Below are positions 41,285-50,792 of a DNA stretch of 64,000 bases, in pieces. The notes beneath the pieces are model-generated. The model did not search any database, was not told where the DNA came from, and saw only the letters and a program-made list of their open reading frames with translations. The stretch covers positions 1 to 64,000 of the forward strand of contig CAJJAZ010000006.1 in assembly GCA_905182295.1 (NCBI GenBank), written 5' to 3'. Both the position numbers and the translations under genes were made by a program. The stretch's first letter is position 1; every line of letters starts with the position of its first letter. The DNA is from an uncultured Flavobacteriaceae bacterium (GTDB taxonomy: Bacteria; Bacteroidota; Bacteroidia; Flavobacteriales; Flavobacteriaceae).

Positions 41285-42760
41285 ATGGCAAATTATTTTA
41301 ATACCCTATCTCTAAGAGAACAACTGACCCAATTAGGGAAATGTAGGTTTATGGAATCTTTTGAATTTTCAGATGGGGTGGAAGCCTTAAAAGGAAAGAA
41401 AATTGTAATTGTAGGCTGTGGTGCTCAAGGTTTAAACCAAGGTTTAAACATGAGAGATTCTGGTTTAGATATTTCTTACACCTTAAGAGCGGCAGCTATT
41501 GCGCAAAAAAGGCCTTCTTATTTAAATGCTACAGAGAACAATTTCAAAGTAGACACTTATGAGGCGTTAATACCCTATGCAGATGTGGTCATTAATCTTA
41601 CTCCAGATAAGCAGCACACCGCTGTGGTGACTGCTGTAATGCCGCTCATGAAGCAAGGGGCTACACTATCTTATTCTCATGGATTCAACATTGTAGAAGA
41701 AGGAATGCAAGTGCGTAAAGACCTTACTGTTATTATGGTTGCGCCTAAGTGTCCTGGTTCTGAGGTGAGAGAAGAGTACAAAAGAGGTTTTGGCGTTCCT
41801 ACACTTATTGCAGTGCACCCAGATAATGATCCTCAAGGCTTTGGTTTAGTTCAAGCAAAAGCCTATGCAGTAGCTACTGGTGGAGATAGGGCAGGTGTAT
41901 TGGAATCTTCTTTTGTGGCTGAGGTTAAGTCCGATTTAATGGGGGAACAAACCATTTTATGTGGTCTACTTCAGACGGGGTCTATTTTGTGTTTTGACAA
42001 AATGATAGAAAAAGGATTGGATAAAGGATACGCTGCCAAATTAATTCAATACGGGTGGGAAGCCATCACGGAAGGATTGAAATACGGTGGTATTACCCAT
42101 ATGATGGACCGTTTGTCTAATCCTGCAAAAATAAAAGCCTTTGAATTGTCTGAGGAATTAAAAGACATTATGAGGCCTTTGTTCAACAAGCATATGGACG
42201 ACATTATTTCTGGTCATTTCTCTAAAACAATGATGGAAGACTGGGCCAATGACGACAAAAACCTTTTAGAATGGAGGGCTGCTACAGGAGAAACTGCCTT
42301 TGAGAAAACACCTATTTCATCTGAGACTATCACAGAGCAGGCGTTTTACGACCACGGTGTTTTAATGGTTGCCATGGTTAGGGCAGGAGTAGAGTTGGCT
42401 TTTGAAGCCATGACTGCTTCAGGCATTATTGAAGAGTCTGCTTACTACGAGTCGCTTCACGAGACCCCATTAATTGCCAATACTATTGCAAGAAAGAAAT
42501 TATTTGAGATGAATAGGGTTATTTCTGACACAGCGGAATACGGTTGCTATTTGTTTGACCACGCTTGTAAGCCGTTATTGGCAGACTTTATGACGCGTAT
42601 AGATACTGATGTGATTGGAACGGCTTACGGAAAAGGTGCAGACAATAAGGTGTCTAATACACAATTGGTAGCTATAAACGCAGCACTAAGAAACCATCCT
42701 GTAGAAATAGTAGGGTCTAGATTAAGGGCCTCTATGACAGCAATGAAACCTATCGTTTAG
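41285..42760 (+). CDS. ilvC: Ketol-acid reductoisomerase (class II, long form)
   Basis: A 491-residue enzyme reducing and rearranging acetolactate to dihydroxy-isovalerate with NADPH and Mg. The nucleotide-binding motif [17 protein letters not shown] starts near residue 45; the metal-ligand segments [15 protein letters not shown] (Asp and Glu) and, in the second repeat, the SDTAEYG segment are intact. At 491 residues it is the long E. coli-type class II enzyme, with the duplicated knotted domain, and not the 330-residue class I. It closes the ilvDBNC operon before the shared terminator. Confidence 0.96.
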   Translation: MANYFNTLSLREQLTQLGKCRFMESFEFSDGVEALKGKKIVIVGCGAQGLNQGLNMRDSGLDISYTLRAAAIAQKRPSYLNATENNFKVDTYEALIPYADVVINLTPDKQHTAVVTAVMPLMKQGATLSYSHGFNIVEEGMQVRKDLTVIMVAPKCPGSEVREEYKRGFGVPTLIAVHPDNDPQGFGLVQAKAYAVATGGDRAGVLESSFVAEVKSDLMGEQTILCGLLQTGSILCFDKMIEKGLDKGYAAKLIQYGWEAITEGLKYGGITHMMDRLSNPAKIKAFELSEELKDIMRPLFNKHMDDIISGHFSKTMMEDWANDDKNLLEWRAATGETAFEKTPISSETITEQAFYDHGVLMVAMVRAGVELAFEAMTASGIIEESAYYESLHETPLIANTIARKKLFEMNRVISDTAEYGCYLFDHACKPLLADFMTRIDTDVIGTAYGKGADNKVSNTQLVAINAALRNHPVEIVGSRLRASMTAMKPIV

Positions 42761-42782
42761 TGACATAGTAATAAATGATATT

Positions 42783-42813
42783 AAAAAGCCCCGCTCATTG
42801 AGCGGGGCTTTTT
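42783..42813. terminator. Bidirectional terminator between ilv and leu operons
   Basis: AGCCCCGCTC pairs with GAGCGGGGCT around an ATT loop, with A before and T after on both strands. It stops ilvDBNC from the left and leuCDAB from the right. Confidence 0.95.
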
Positions 42814-42845
42814 TTTATTGTATAAATGGGTGTTTGTAGCTGTTT

Positions 42846-43913
42846 TTAAGCTTCTAATATTCTATCTGCCAACCAATCGCCTACGGCCGATGTCTTTTGA
42901 GGGTCCACGCCTTCTGCTAAGTCTTCAGTGACAAAACCAGCCTCTAGGGATTCATTGACGACTTTTCTGATTAAAGCAGCTTCTTCGCTTAATCCAAAGG
43001 CGTCTTCAAACATCATTGCAGCAGAGAGTACTGTGGCCAATGGATTGGCAATATCCTTCCCTGCAGCCTGAGGATAAGAACCGTGAATGGGTTCAAATAA
43101 AGAGGTTTCTGCTCCAACTGAAGCGGAGGGCATTAAACCCATAGATCCCGATATAACAGAGGCTTCATCTGTGAGGATGTCTCCAAATAAGTTCTCTGTA
43201 ATGAGTACATCATAGGCATTAGGCCATTGCACTAATCTCATGGCTACTGCGTCTACAAACTCATAGGAAACCGTCACTTCTGGGTAATCTTTTTCCATGG
43301 CTTGAACCGTCTCCCTCCAAAGCCTGGAAGATTCTAACACATTCGCCTTGTCTACACAACACAATTTTTTAGATCGAGTCATGGCCAATTCAAAGCCTTT
43401 TTTGGCCAATCTTTGAACTTCTGCTCTAGTATAGGTGCAAGTGTCATAAGCCGTATTGCCATTGTCTTCTCTACCTCTTTTTCCAAAATAGATCCCTCCA
43501 GTAAGTTCTCTGAGAAAAACCAAATCTGTTCCTTCTATACGCGCTCTTTTTAAAGGAGATTTATCGATGAGAGAAGGGAAGGTGAAGGTAGGCCTCACGT
43601 TGGCAAAAAGGCCTAGCTTTTGACGCATCTTTAACAAGCCTTGTTCTGGTCTTACTGATGCGGAAGGGTCATTGTCGTATTTTGGATCTCCAATGGCACC
43701 AAATAGAACGGCGTCTGCTGCGAGGCAAATTTCGTGGGTAGCATCTGGATAAGGATCACCGACAGCGTCAATAGCCGCTGCACCAGTTAGCGCTGGTTTC
43801 CAGCTAATTTCATGATTAAATTTTTTGGCAATGGCGTCAGAGACTTTCACTGCTTGATCAATGACTTCAGGGCCTATACCGTCTCCGGCCAATAAGGCAA
43901 TAGATAGTTTCAT
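42846..43913 (-). CDS. leuB: 3-isopropylmalate dehydrogenase
   Basis: A 355-residue NAD-dependent enzyme that oxidises and decarboxylates 3-isopropylmalate in leucine synthesis; homologues also accept 3-methylmalate in the citramalate route. It has GDGIGPEV at residues 11-18, the substrate segment FVRELTGGIYFG-like FLRELTGGIYFGKRG, and the metal/cofactor motifs NLFGDILTDEASVISGSMG (in part: GDILTDEASVI) and EPIHGSYPQAAGKDIANP (HGSYPQAAGKDIANP). It is the last gene of the leu cluster, 2 bp after the acyltransferase. Confidence 0.96.
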   Translation of the reverse strand: MKLSIALLAGDGIGPEVIDQAVKVSDAIAKKFNHEISWKPALTGAAAIDAVGDPYPDATHEICLAADAVLFGAIGDPKYDNDPSASVRPEQGLLKMRQKLGLFANVRPTFTFPSLIDKSPLKRARIEGTDLVFLRELTGGIYFGKRGREDNGNTAYDTCTYTRAEVQRLAKKGFELAMTRSKKLCCVDKANVLESSRLWRETVQAMEKDYPEVTVSYEFVDAVAMRLVQWPNAYDVLITENLFGDILTDEASVISGSMGLMPSASVGAETSLFEPIHGSYPQAAGKDIANPLATVLSAAMMFEDAFGLSEEAALIRKVVNESLEAGFVTEDLAEGVDPQKTSAVGDWLADRILEA

Positions 43914-43915
43914 AA

Positions 43916-45442
43916 TTATATAATATTGAGCATTTTTTCAGTGGCCTTAATTGCAGATACCGTTTGATCTGAATCTAAACCACGTGTAATAAATTCTTTG
44001 CCGCCGTGTTCCCATGTAATTATCGTTTCGCAAAGTGCGTCTGAAGTGCTTCCTGGGGGTATTCTAACTGCGTAATCGGTTAGAACGGCTAATTCTTCTT
44101 TTTCATTTTTATAAATACGCTTTAGGGCATTCATAAACGCGTCAAATTGACCATCGCCATTGGCGTGTTGCTCATGACTTATGGCTCCTATAGTTAACGA
44201 AACAGTGGCTGAAGGCTGTAAACCTTTGGCATGAGTGAGTACATAGGCGTCAATTTTTACCCTGTGAATGTATTTGCCAGCATCCAAAACATCTGAGATA
44301 ATATAAGGAAGGTCTTCTTTGGTGACTTTTTCTTTTTTGTCTCCGAGATTAATAATACGCTCGGTCACCCTTTTTAATTCTTCAGGATTTAAGGTAAGCC
44401 CTAATTCTTGAAGGTTTTTTAAAATATTTGCTTTTCCAGAGGTTTTTCCTAGTGCATACTTTCTTTTTCTGCCAAATCTTTCCGGTAATAAATCATTAAA
44501 GTATAGATTGTTTTTGCTGTCCCCATCTGCATGTATTCCAGCGGTTTGCGTAAAAACATTTTCTCCTACAATAGGTTTGTTGGCTGGTATGCCAAAGCCT
44601 GTAAATGTAGATACCAACTTACTTACTTTATACAGTGATTTTTCGTTGACATTTACCTTTACTTCAGGCATAAAGTCATTGATCACCGCAACAACACTAG
44701 CCAAAGGTGCGTTCCCTGCGCGTTCCCCCATACCATTTACGGTAAGGTGAAGTCCATTGACGCCTGCTTTAACGGCCTCCATTACATTGGCTACACTGAG
44801 GTCATAATCATTGTGTCCGTGAAAATCTAGGTGTATTTGAGGGTATTTTTGTCTAGTATGACTGAGGAAATCATAAGTTTCTCTATGGGTTAAAATCCCC
44901 AATGTATCTGGAAGTAGTACTCTTTTTATGGGCTGTGTAGCTATAAAATCCAAGTATTGAAAAACATATTCAGGGTCATTGCGCATGCCATTACTCCAGT
45001 CTTCCAAGTAAACATTAGTCTCAATGCCTCTATTAATGGCATTGTGAATGGTCGTTTCAATATCTTTGAAATGCTCTTTTGGTGTTTTTTTCAGCTGGTG
45101 GGTCAGGTGATTTAATGAGCCTTTGGTCAGAAGGTTTTGTACTTTAGCACCCGCTTTTACCATCCAATCAAGGGAAACACCACCATCGACAAAGGTGAGT
45201 ACTTCGATTCTTTGGGTTAATTGTTTACTAATGGCCCAATCCATTATTTGTTTGACCGCATTAAACTCTCCTTCTGATACCCTGGCAGAGGCTACTTCTA
45301 TTCTGTCTACCTTGAGTTCTTCTAGCAATAATTTCGCTAGAGCAAGTTTTTCAGAAGCAGAAAATGACACACTAGAAGTCTGTTCACCGTCCCTTAAGGT
45401 GGTGTCCATGATCTCTATGATACGCTGTTTTTTGGCAGTCAT
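43916..45442 (-). CDS. cimA: LeuA/CimA-family acyltransferase, probably (R)-citramalate synthase
   Basis: A 508-residue aldolase-type synthase: TIM barrel with TLRDGEQ at residues 15-21 and HGHNDYDLSVAN (zinc His), then a C-terminal regulatory domain (GDGQFDAFMNALKRI). From memory, it matches Leptospira citramalate synthase throughout. The residues that shape that enzyme's pyruvate pocket (Leu81, Leu104, Tyr144) are conserved here as Leu82, Leu105 and Tyr145. It would condense pyruvate with acetyl-CoA and feed LeuC/D/B to make 2-oxobutyrate for isoleucine. Annotation pipelines often call it 2-isopropylmalate synthase (leuA), which remains the alternative. It lies between leuD and leuB; no ilvA and no second LeuA are in the window. 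Confidence 0.85.
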   Translation of the reverse strand: MTAKKQRIIEIMDTTLRDGEQTSSVSFSASEKLALAKLLLEELKVDRIEVASARVSEGEFNAVKQIMDWAISKQLTQRIEVLTFVDGGVSLDWMVKAGAKVQNLLTKGSLNHLTHQLKKTPKEHFKDIETTIHNAINRGIETNVYLEDWSNGMRNDPEYVFQYLDFIATQPIKRVLLPDTLGILTHRETYDFLSHTRQKYPQIHLDFHGHNDYDLSVANVMEAVKAGVNGLHLTVNGMGERAGNAPLASVVAVINDFMPEVKVNVNEKSLYKVSKLVSTFTGFGIPANKPIVGENVFTQTAGIHADGDSKNNLYFNDLLPERFGRKRKYALGKTSGKANILKNLQELGLTLNPEELKRVTERIINLGDKKEKVTKEDLPYIISDVLDAGKYIHRVKIDAYVLTHAKGLQPSATVSLTIGAISHEQHANGDGQFDAFMNALKRIYKNEKEELAVLTDYAVRIPPGSTSDALCETIITWEHGGKEFITRGLDSDQTVSAIKATEKMLNII

Positions 45443-45464
45443 TATGGAGGCATTTTACGCTTTG

Positions 45465-46061
45465 TTATAATGGGGTTTTGGCAGCAAAAGAAGTAATCTC
45501 TTCCTCCATGCTTCTCAAATAATCAATGTCGTCAAAACCATTGAGTATATTGTCTTTTTTATAGATATTAATGTCAAAAGATTCTTGGTCTCCTGTACTT
45601 GGAATACCAATGGTTTGTGTGGGTAGGTCTACGACTACTTGTGTAGTGGGGTCATTAAACACAGCTTCCAATATAACCTCCAAAAAAGCGGGACTTACCT
45701 GTACAGGTAACACGCCAATATTCAAACAATTGTTTTTAAATATGTCTGCGAAAAAACTAGAAACCACGCATCTAAAGCCATAATCGTAAACGGCCCATGC
45801 AGCGTGTTCTCTTGAAGACCCAGACCCAAAATTCTTGCCACCTATTAATATTTTTCCGTGGTACTTTGGGTTGTTGAGCACAAAATCTTCTTTGGTGGTA
45901 TTGTCTGAGTTGTACCTCCAATCACGAAATAAATTATCTCCAAAACCAACTCTTTCTGTGGCTTTTAAAAATCTTGCGGGTATGATTTGATCAGTATCTA
46001 CGTTTTCTATAGGCAGTGGAACTGCAGTCGTAGTTAGGGTGGTGAATTTATCGTATGCCAT
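45465..46061 (-). CDS. leuD: 3-isopropylmalate dehydratase small subunit
   Basis: A 198-residue subunit that with LeuC forms the aconitase-like isomerase for 2-isopropylmalate (and citramalate). Motifs VDTDQIIPARFLK near residue 20 and NFGSGSSREHAAWAVYDYGF (in part: GSGSSREHAAWA) near residue 78 are diagnostic. Length matches bacterial LeuD of the E. coli type. It follows leuC after 12 bp and precedes the acyltransferase by 22 bp. Confidence 0.95.
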   Translation of the reverse strand: MAYDKFTTLTTTAVPLPIENVDTDQIIPARFLKATERVGFGDNLFRDWRYNSDNTTKEDFVLNNPKYHGKILIGGKNFGSGSSREHAAWAVYDYGFRCVVSSFFADIFKNNCLNIGVLPVQVSPAFLEVILEAVFNDPTTQVVVDLPTQTIGIPSTGDQESFDINIYKKDNILNGFDDIDYLRSMEEEITSFAAKTPL

Positions 46062-46073
46062 GGTATGATGAAT

Positions 46074-47471
46074 TTATTGTAAAAGTGTTCTTGGATCAGT
46101 TACCTGTCCTGTTACTGCTGCTGCTGCGGCAACTAATGGACTCGCTAATAAGGTTCTAGAACCAGGCCCTTGTCTTCCTTCAAAGTTCCTGTTTGAGGTA
46201 CTTACGGCGTACTTACCTGCAGGAATTTTGTCATCGTTCATGGCCAAGCATGCAGAACAACCTGGCTCTCTGAGTGTAAATCCTGCTGTTTCTAAAATAG
46301 CTAAAATACCCTCGTCTTTTATGGCTTTCTCCACCTGATGTGATCCAGGTACAAGCCATGCAGTGACATGATCTGCTTTTCTTCTTCCTTTTACAATGCT
46401 TGCAAAAGCCCTAAAATCTTCTATCCTTCCATTGGTACAACTTCCTAAGAATACATAATCTATAGATTTACCAATCATAGTATCTCCTTCGTTATAATTC
46501 ATATACGCCAATGATTTTTGGTAAGTGGCTACGCCACCCTCCAGATCAGCAGCTAGAGGAATATCTTTAGATATACCCATTCCCATCCCTGGGTTAGTTC
46601 CATAGGTGATCATAGGTTCAATGTCTGAGCCTTCGAACTCGTACACTTTGTCAAAAGAAGCGTCTTCTTCTGTATATAGTGTTTCCCAATAGGCCATGGC
46701 TTTATTCCATTCAGCTCCTTTTGGCGTAAACTCTCTGTCTTTTATATAGTCAAATGTCTTTTCATCTGGTGCCATCATTCCACCGCGGGCACCCATTTCA
46801 ATGCTTAGGTTGCAGACGGTCATTCTCCCTTCCATGCTCATCTCAGTAAATACATTTCCAGCGTATTCAACAAAGTATCCAGTAGCACCAGAAGTACTGA
46901 GTTTAGAAATGATATAAAGGGCTACGTCTTTAGGTGTTACCCCATTTTGTAGGTTTCCATTGACCCTAATAACCATTTTCTTAGGCTTAGGCTGCATAAT
47001 ACATTGCGTGGTAAGTACCATCTCTACTTCTGAAGTTCCAATTCCAAAGGCTATAGCGCCAAATGCCCCGTGGGTAGAAGTATGAGAATCTCCACAAACA
47101 ATAGTGGCTCCTGGCTGTGTAATGCCATATTCTGGTCCTACCACATGTACAATACCATTTTTTTCATGTCCAAGCCCCCAATATGAAATACCATGCGCAT
47201 TTGCATTCTCTTCCAACGCCTTTAATTGATTTGCAGACAAGGGGTCTGCTACAGGTAAGTGCTGGTTAATAGTGGGTGTGTTATGGTCTGCCGTGGCAAA
47301 AGTGCGCTCTGGATACAATACTTTAGCGCCCCTGTTTTTAAGTCCTAAAAAGGCTACAGGGCTGGTTACTTCATGGACCATATGACGGTCAATAAACAGG
47401 ACATCTGGACCGTTTTCAATGCTTCTCACTACGTGTGAATCCCAAACTTTGTCAAAAAGTGTTTTGTTCAT
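46074..47471 (-). CDS. leuC: 3-isopropylmalate dehydratase large subunit
   Basis: A 465-residue 4Fe-4S enzyme of the aconitase family. The three cluster Cys are in [13 protein letters not shown] (first) and GCSACLAMN (second and third); the family motif [19 protein letters not shown] is seen in part as [13 protein letters not shown]. The ATG at 47471 begins [15 protein letters not shown], the normal LeuC N terminus; the frame runs to 47501 but those ten residues are not family-like. It is the first gene of leuC-leuD-cimA-leuB. No -7 match was found in the 110 bp upstream. Confidence 0.95.
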   Translation of the reverse strand: MNKTLFDKVWDSHVVRSIENGPDVLFIDRHMVHEVTSPVAFLGLKNRGAKVLYPERTFATADHNTPTINQHLPVADPLSANQLKALEENANAHGISYWGLGHEKNGIVHVVGPEYGITQPGATIVCGDSHTSTHGAFGAIAFGIGTSEVEMVLTTQCIMQPKPKKMVIRVNGNLQNGVTPKDVALYIISKLSTSGATGYFVEYAGNVFTEMSMEGRMTVCNLSIEMGARGGMMAPDEKTFDYIKDREFTPKGAEWNKAMAYWETLYTEEDASFDKVYEFEGSDIEPMITYGTNPGMGMGISKDIPLAADLEGGVATYQKSLAYMNYNEGDTMIGKSIDYVFLGSCTNGRIEDFRAFASIVKGRRKADHVTAWLVPGSHQVEKAIKDEGILAILETAGFTLREPGCSACLAMNDDKIPAGKYAVSTSNRNFEGRQGPGSRTLLASPLVAAAAAVTGQVTDPRTLLQ

Positions 47472-47587
47472 AGAAAAAATGATATTAAAAAAAGGCGACA
47501 AAAGTGCCTATTGAATGTTGTGCAGGATGTAAAAATAAATAAAAAATAAGTGTTTGCAGCTATCTTTATGTTGGTGAATTACGATGT

Positions 47588-49693
47588 TCAACTGATATAA
47601 TTCCAAATATTTTTATGTTTTACGAGCGCTCTGTAGGCAAGTAAAATAGGTTTGTTTTCAATTGAATCCAGTGAAGGATCTGATTTTAAGATAGTTACCG
47701 AAACTTCTCTGGCTTTTTTGAGTAAAGCAGCATCCTTGACTATATCTGCTATTTTTAGCTGTAACACGCCGCTCTGTTGGGTGCCCATAAGATCTCCAGG
47801 ACCTCTTAATTTTAAATCTACTTCTGCGATTTCAAATCCGTCACTAGAGGCTACCATGGTTTCAAGTCTTGTTTTTCCCTCTTGAGACACTTTGTTTCCA
47901 GACATAAGGATACAAAAACTTTGTTCAGCGCCTCTACCCACACGTCCTCTTAACTGGTGTAATTGCGACAGTCCAAATCGCTCTGCACTTTCAATAACCA
48001 TCACAGACGCGTTAGGCACATTAACCCCAACTTCAATCACAGTAGTCGCTACCATAATTTGAGTTTCTCCTTTTACAAATCGTTCCATTTCGTAGGCTTT
48101 TGCGGCTGCTTTCATTTGTCCATGAACAATAGATACTTGGAATTCGGGTGCAGGAAACGACCTAGAAATACTGTCGTATCCATCCATGAGATCTTTGTAA
48201 TCTAATGCCTCGGATTCATTGATTAATGGATAAACAATATAAACCTGTCTGCCTTTTAAAATCTCTTCTTTAATAAATTTAAATACGCTAAGCCTGTGGG
48301 AATCTGATCGCCAAACAGTTTTAATTTCTTTTCTCCCCGGCGGAAGCTCATCTATCACAGAAATGTCTAAATCTCCATAAATACTCATCGCTAAAGTTCT
48401 CGGGATAGGGGTGGCAGTCATGACCAATACATGTGGGGGAAGGGTGTTTTTGTGCCATAGTTTAGCCCTTTGTGCCACACCAAACCTGTGTTGTTCATCT
48501 ATAATGGCAAGTCCAAGATTTTTGTAAACCACGGTGTCTTCAAGTAGGGCATGGGTGCCTATCAACACTTTTAACTCCCCCTCCTGTAGACTTTGTAGCA
48601 AAGGTTTTCTAGCACTTTTTCTGACGCTTCCAGTCAGTAATGCAACACGGATGCCTAAGGGTTCTAAAAGCTCGGAAACTCCTTTGAAATGTTGGTTGGC
48701 AAGTATTTCAGTAGGTGCCATTAAACAGGCTTGAAAGCCATTGTCTAAAGCAAATAAAATAGCCATTACAGCCACAATTGTTTTGCCTGAACCAACATCT
48801 CCTTGCAGTAATCTATTCATCTGGGCATTGCTTCCCACATCTGTTCTAATTTCCTTAATGACTCTTTTTTGAGCATTGGTGAGTTCGAAAGGCAATTGGT
48901 TGTTGTAAAAATTATTAAAATACGCTCCTACATTACTAAATGGTAATCCTTTAATCTTATTTTTCCTTACAAGATTCTTTCTAATAAGCTGTAATTGTAT
49001 AAAAAACAATTCTTCAAATTTTAATCTAGCTGCTGCTCTGCTAAGCATTTTTGCGTCCTTAGGAAAGTGTATGTGAAATAATGCCGTGGACCGTTGTAAT
49101 AATTTTAAATTTTCTAAAATGCTAGCGGAGAGGGTTTCCTCAAAAGCACTGCCACACTCGTTAAAGAGTTGTTCCATAGCTCTGAGCATAAATCGATTGC
49201 CCATATTCGCATTGGAAAGTCTTTCTGTACTAGGATAAATGGCCTGCAATCCTATTCTGTTGTTGGCCTGGTAATTTTCCAACAGCTCCATATCTGGATG
49301 GGCCATATTAAACCTTCCTTGGAATACGGAGATTTTACCAAATATGACATAGGGTGTATTGGGTTTAATGCTTTCTTTGATCCATTTGGCGCCTTTGAAC
49401 CAAACCAAATCCAATGCCCCAGTGTTGTCTAAAAACTTAGCAACCAATCTACTCCCCTTTTTTTGGGGTATGGTTTCTATTTGGGTAATTACACCTACAA
49501 TTTGAACTTCTGCTTGAGAGGCTTCCAATTGATTAATATGGTGGAATTGTGTTCTGTCTACATAGCGATTTGGAAAAAAGTGCAATAGATCTTGATAGGT
49601 ATGTATGCCCAGTTGCTCCTTTAAAAGTTTTGCTCTGGTGGGGCCTACCGTTTTAAGATAGGCAATAGGGGTTTGGAGCAGGACTGAATTCAT
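47588..49693 (-). CDS. recG: ATP-dependent DNA helicase RecG
   Basis: A 701-residue branch-migration helicase that reverses stalled replication forks. It has the N-terminal wedge/OB domain (residues 50-180), Walker A GDVGSGKT, the DEQHRFG motif (DEAD-box variant), TATPIPRTLAMSIYGDLD, and the C-terminal RecG motifs QLRGRVGRG and SSDGFEIAEVDLKLRGPGD (in part: DGFEIAEVDLKLRGPGD). Length is standard. It diverges from the patatin gene, and a gap of about 90 bp separates its stop region from leuC. Confidence 0.97.
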   Translation of the reverse strand: MNSVLLQTPIAYLKTVGPTRAKLLKEQLGIHTYQDLLHFFPNRYVDRTQFHHINQLEASQAEVQIVGVITQIETIPQKKGSRLVAKFLDNTGALDLVWFKGAKWIKESIKPNTPYVIFGKISVFQGRFNMAHPDMELLENYQANNRIGLQAIYPSTERLSNANMGNRFMLRAMEQLFNECGSAFEETLSASILENLKLLQRSTALFHIHFPKDAKMLSRAAARLKFEELFFIQLQLIRKNLVRKNKIKGLPFSNVGAYFNNFYNNQLPFELTNAQKRVIKEIRTDVGSNAQMNRLLQGDVGSGKTIVAVMAILFALDNGFQACLMAPTEILANQHFKGVSELLEPLGIRVALLTGSVRKSARKPLLQSLQEGELKVLIGTHALLEDTVVYKNLGLAIIDEQHRFGVAQRAKLWHKNTLPPHVLVMTATPIPRTLAMSIYGDLDISVIDELPPGRKEIKTVWRSDSHRLSVFKFIKEEILKGRQVYIVYPLINESEALDYKDLMDGYDSISRSFPAPEFQVSIVHGQMKAAAKAYEMERFVKGETQIMVATTVIEVGVNVPNASVMVIESAERFGLSQLHQLRGRVGRGAEQSFCILMSGNKVSQEGKTRLETMVASSDGFEIAEVDLKLRGPGDLMGTQQSGVLQLKIADIVKDAALLKKAREVSVTILKSDPSLDSIENKPILLAYRALVKHKNIWNYIS

Positions 49694-49799
49694 GGTATAA
49701 ATGTAACTTTTAAGTGTGATTTTTCCAATAGAAATTCATTTGAATCCTTTATTAAGCACCTTATTTTATTACATTTATAGATTGGGAAAAACAAACCGT

Positions 49800-50723
49800 A
49801 TGAAAAAAGCATTAGTGATTTCTGGAGGAGGTAGTAAGGGTGCTTTTGCAGGAGGTGTAGCCCAATATCTCATGAGAAATCAGGGAAGAGAATACGATAT
49901 TTTTGTAGGTACCTCTACAGGGAGTTTACTTATTCCCCAATTGGCTTTAAATAATTTAGAGAAATTGCATCACGCCTACACCAATGTAAATCAGAGAAGC
50001 ATTTTTGATGTAAATCCTTTTGTGGTTAAAAAGAAGGGAGATAGGGAGTACGTGACCATTAATTATATCACTACTTTATTTCAATTTCTAAGAAGGAAAA
50101 GAACTTTTGGAGAGAGTAATAACCTGAGAAAAACCATTGCAAAAAATTTTAGTAGGGCCTCTTTCGAAATGTTGTTAAAAGGTGATAAAGAAGTCGTAGT
50201 GAGTGTCTCTAATCTCTCCAAGAATAGGGTAGAATACAAATCCATACACGATTATGACTACGAGACCTTCATAGATTGGATCTGGATGTCATGTAACTAC
50301 ATTCCTTTTATGTCATTAGTCACTAAAGATGGCTACGAGTACGGAGATGGAGGTTTAGGTTCTGTGGTGCCTATCAGAGAAGCCATTAGAAGGGGAGCAA
50401 AAGAGGTCGATGTGATTATTTTAGAATCAGAAAACATGGACCATAATAAAGTATTGGGGAAAAACCCATTTTCGCTCATGATCAGTATTTTTGGATTCGT
50501 ATTGGATCAGATAGAATATCATGATATATCTGAGGGCATATTAGCCGCAAAGCACAATGGGGTACAACTCAATTTATACTATACGCCAACAAAACTAACA
50601 GAGAACTCACTAATCTTTAATAAGAAGCGAATGAAGGAGTGGTGGCAACAAGGTTTGGCTTATGCTCAGGAGAAATTCAATTCAAATTCTTCTCCTTTAC
50701 CCCAAAAGAAAGAAGTGTATTAA
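49800..50723 (+). CDS. Patatin-like phospholipase
   Basis: A 307-residue cytoplasmic or membrane-associated lipase. Oxyanion loop SGGGSKGAFAGG lies at the N terminus, the nucleophile Ser is in GTSTG (G-x-S-x-G) near residue 41, and the Asp of the dyad is in DGGLGS near residue 185. The first ATG that gives this normal patatin N terminus is 49800; the frame extends back to 49716 without family similarity. Patatins hydrolyse phospholipid or neutral lipid acyl esters. It stands alone and ends at a bidirectional terminator. Confidence 0.92.
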   Translation: MKKALVISGGGSKGAFAGGVAQYLMRNQGREYDIFVGTSTGSLLIPQLALNNLEKLHHAYTNVNQRSIFDVNPFVVKKKGDREYVTINYITTLFQFLRRKRTFGESNNLRKTIAKNFSRASFEMLLKGDKEVVVSVSNLSKNRVEYKSIHDYDYETFIDWIWMSCNYIPFMSLVTKDGYEYGDGGLGSVVPIREAIRRGAKEVDVIILESENMDHNKVLGKNPFSLMISIFGFVLDQIEYHDISEGILAAKHNGVQLNLYYTPTKLTENSLIFNKKRMKEWWQQGLAYAQEKFNSNSSPLPQKKEVY

Positions 50724-50734
50724 TGTCCAATAAA

Positions 50735-50760
50735 AAAAGCCTCGATAAAACGAGGCTTTT
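50735..50760. terminator. Bidirectional terminator between patatin and M20 genes
   Basis: AAAAGCCTCG (50735-50744), loop ATAAAA, CGAGGCTTTT (50751-50760). Confidence 0.92.
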
Positions 50761-50792
50761 AAAATTAGTTTGAGATATAAAGCGCTTGAACC

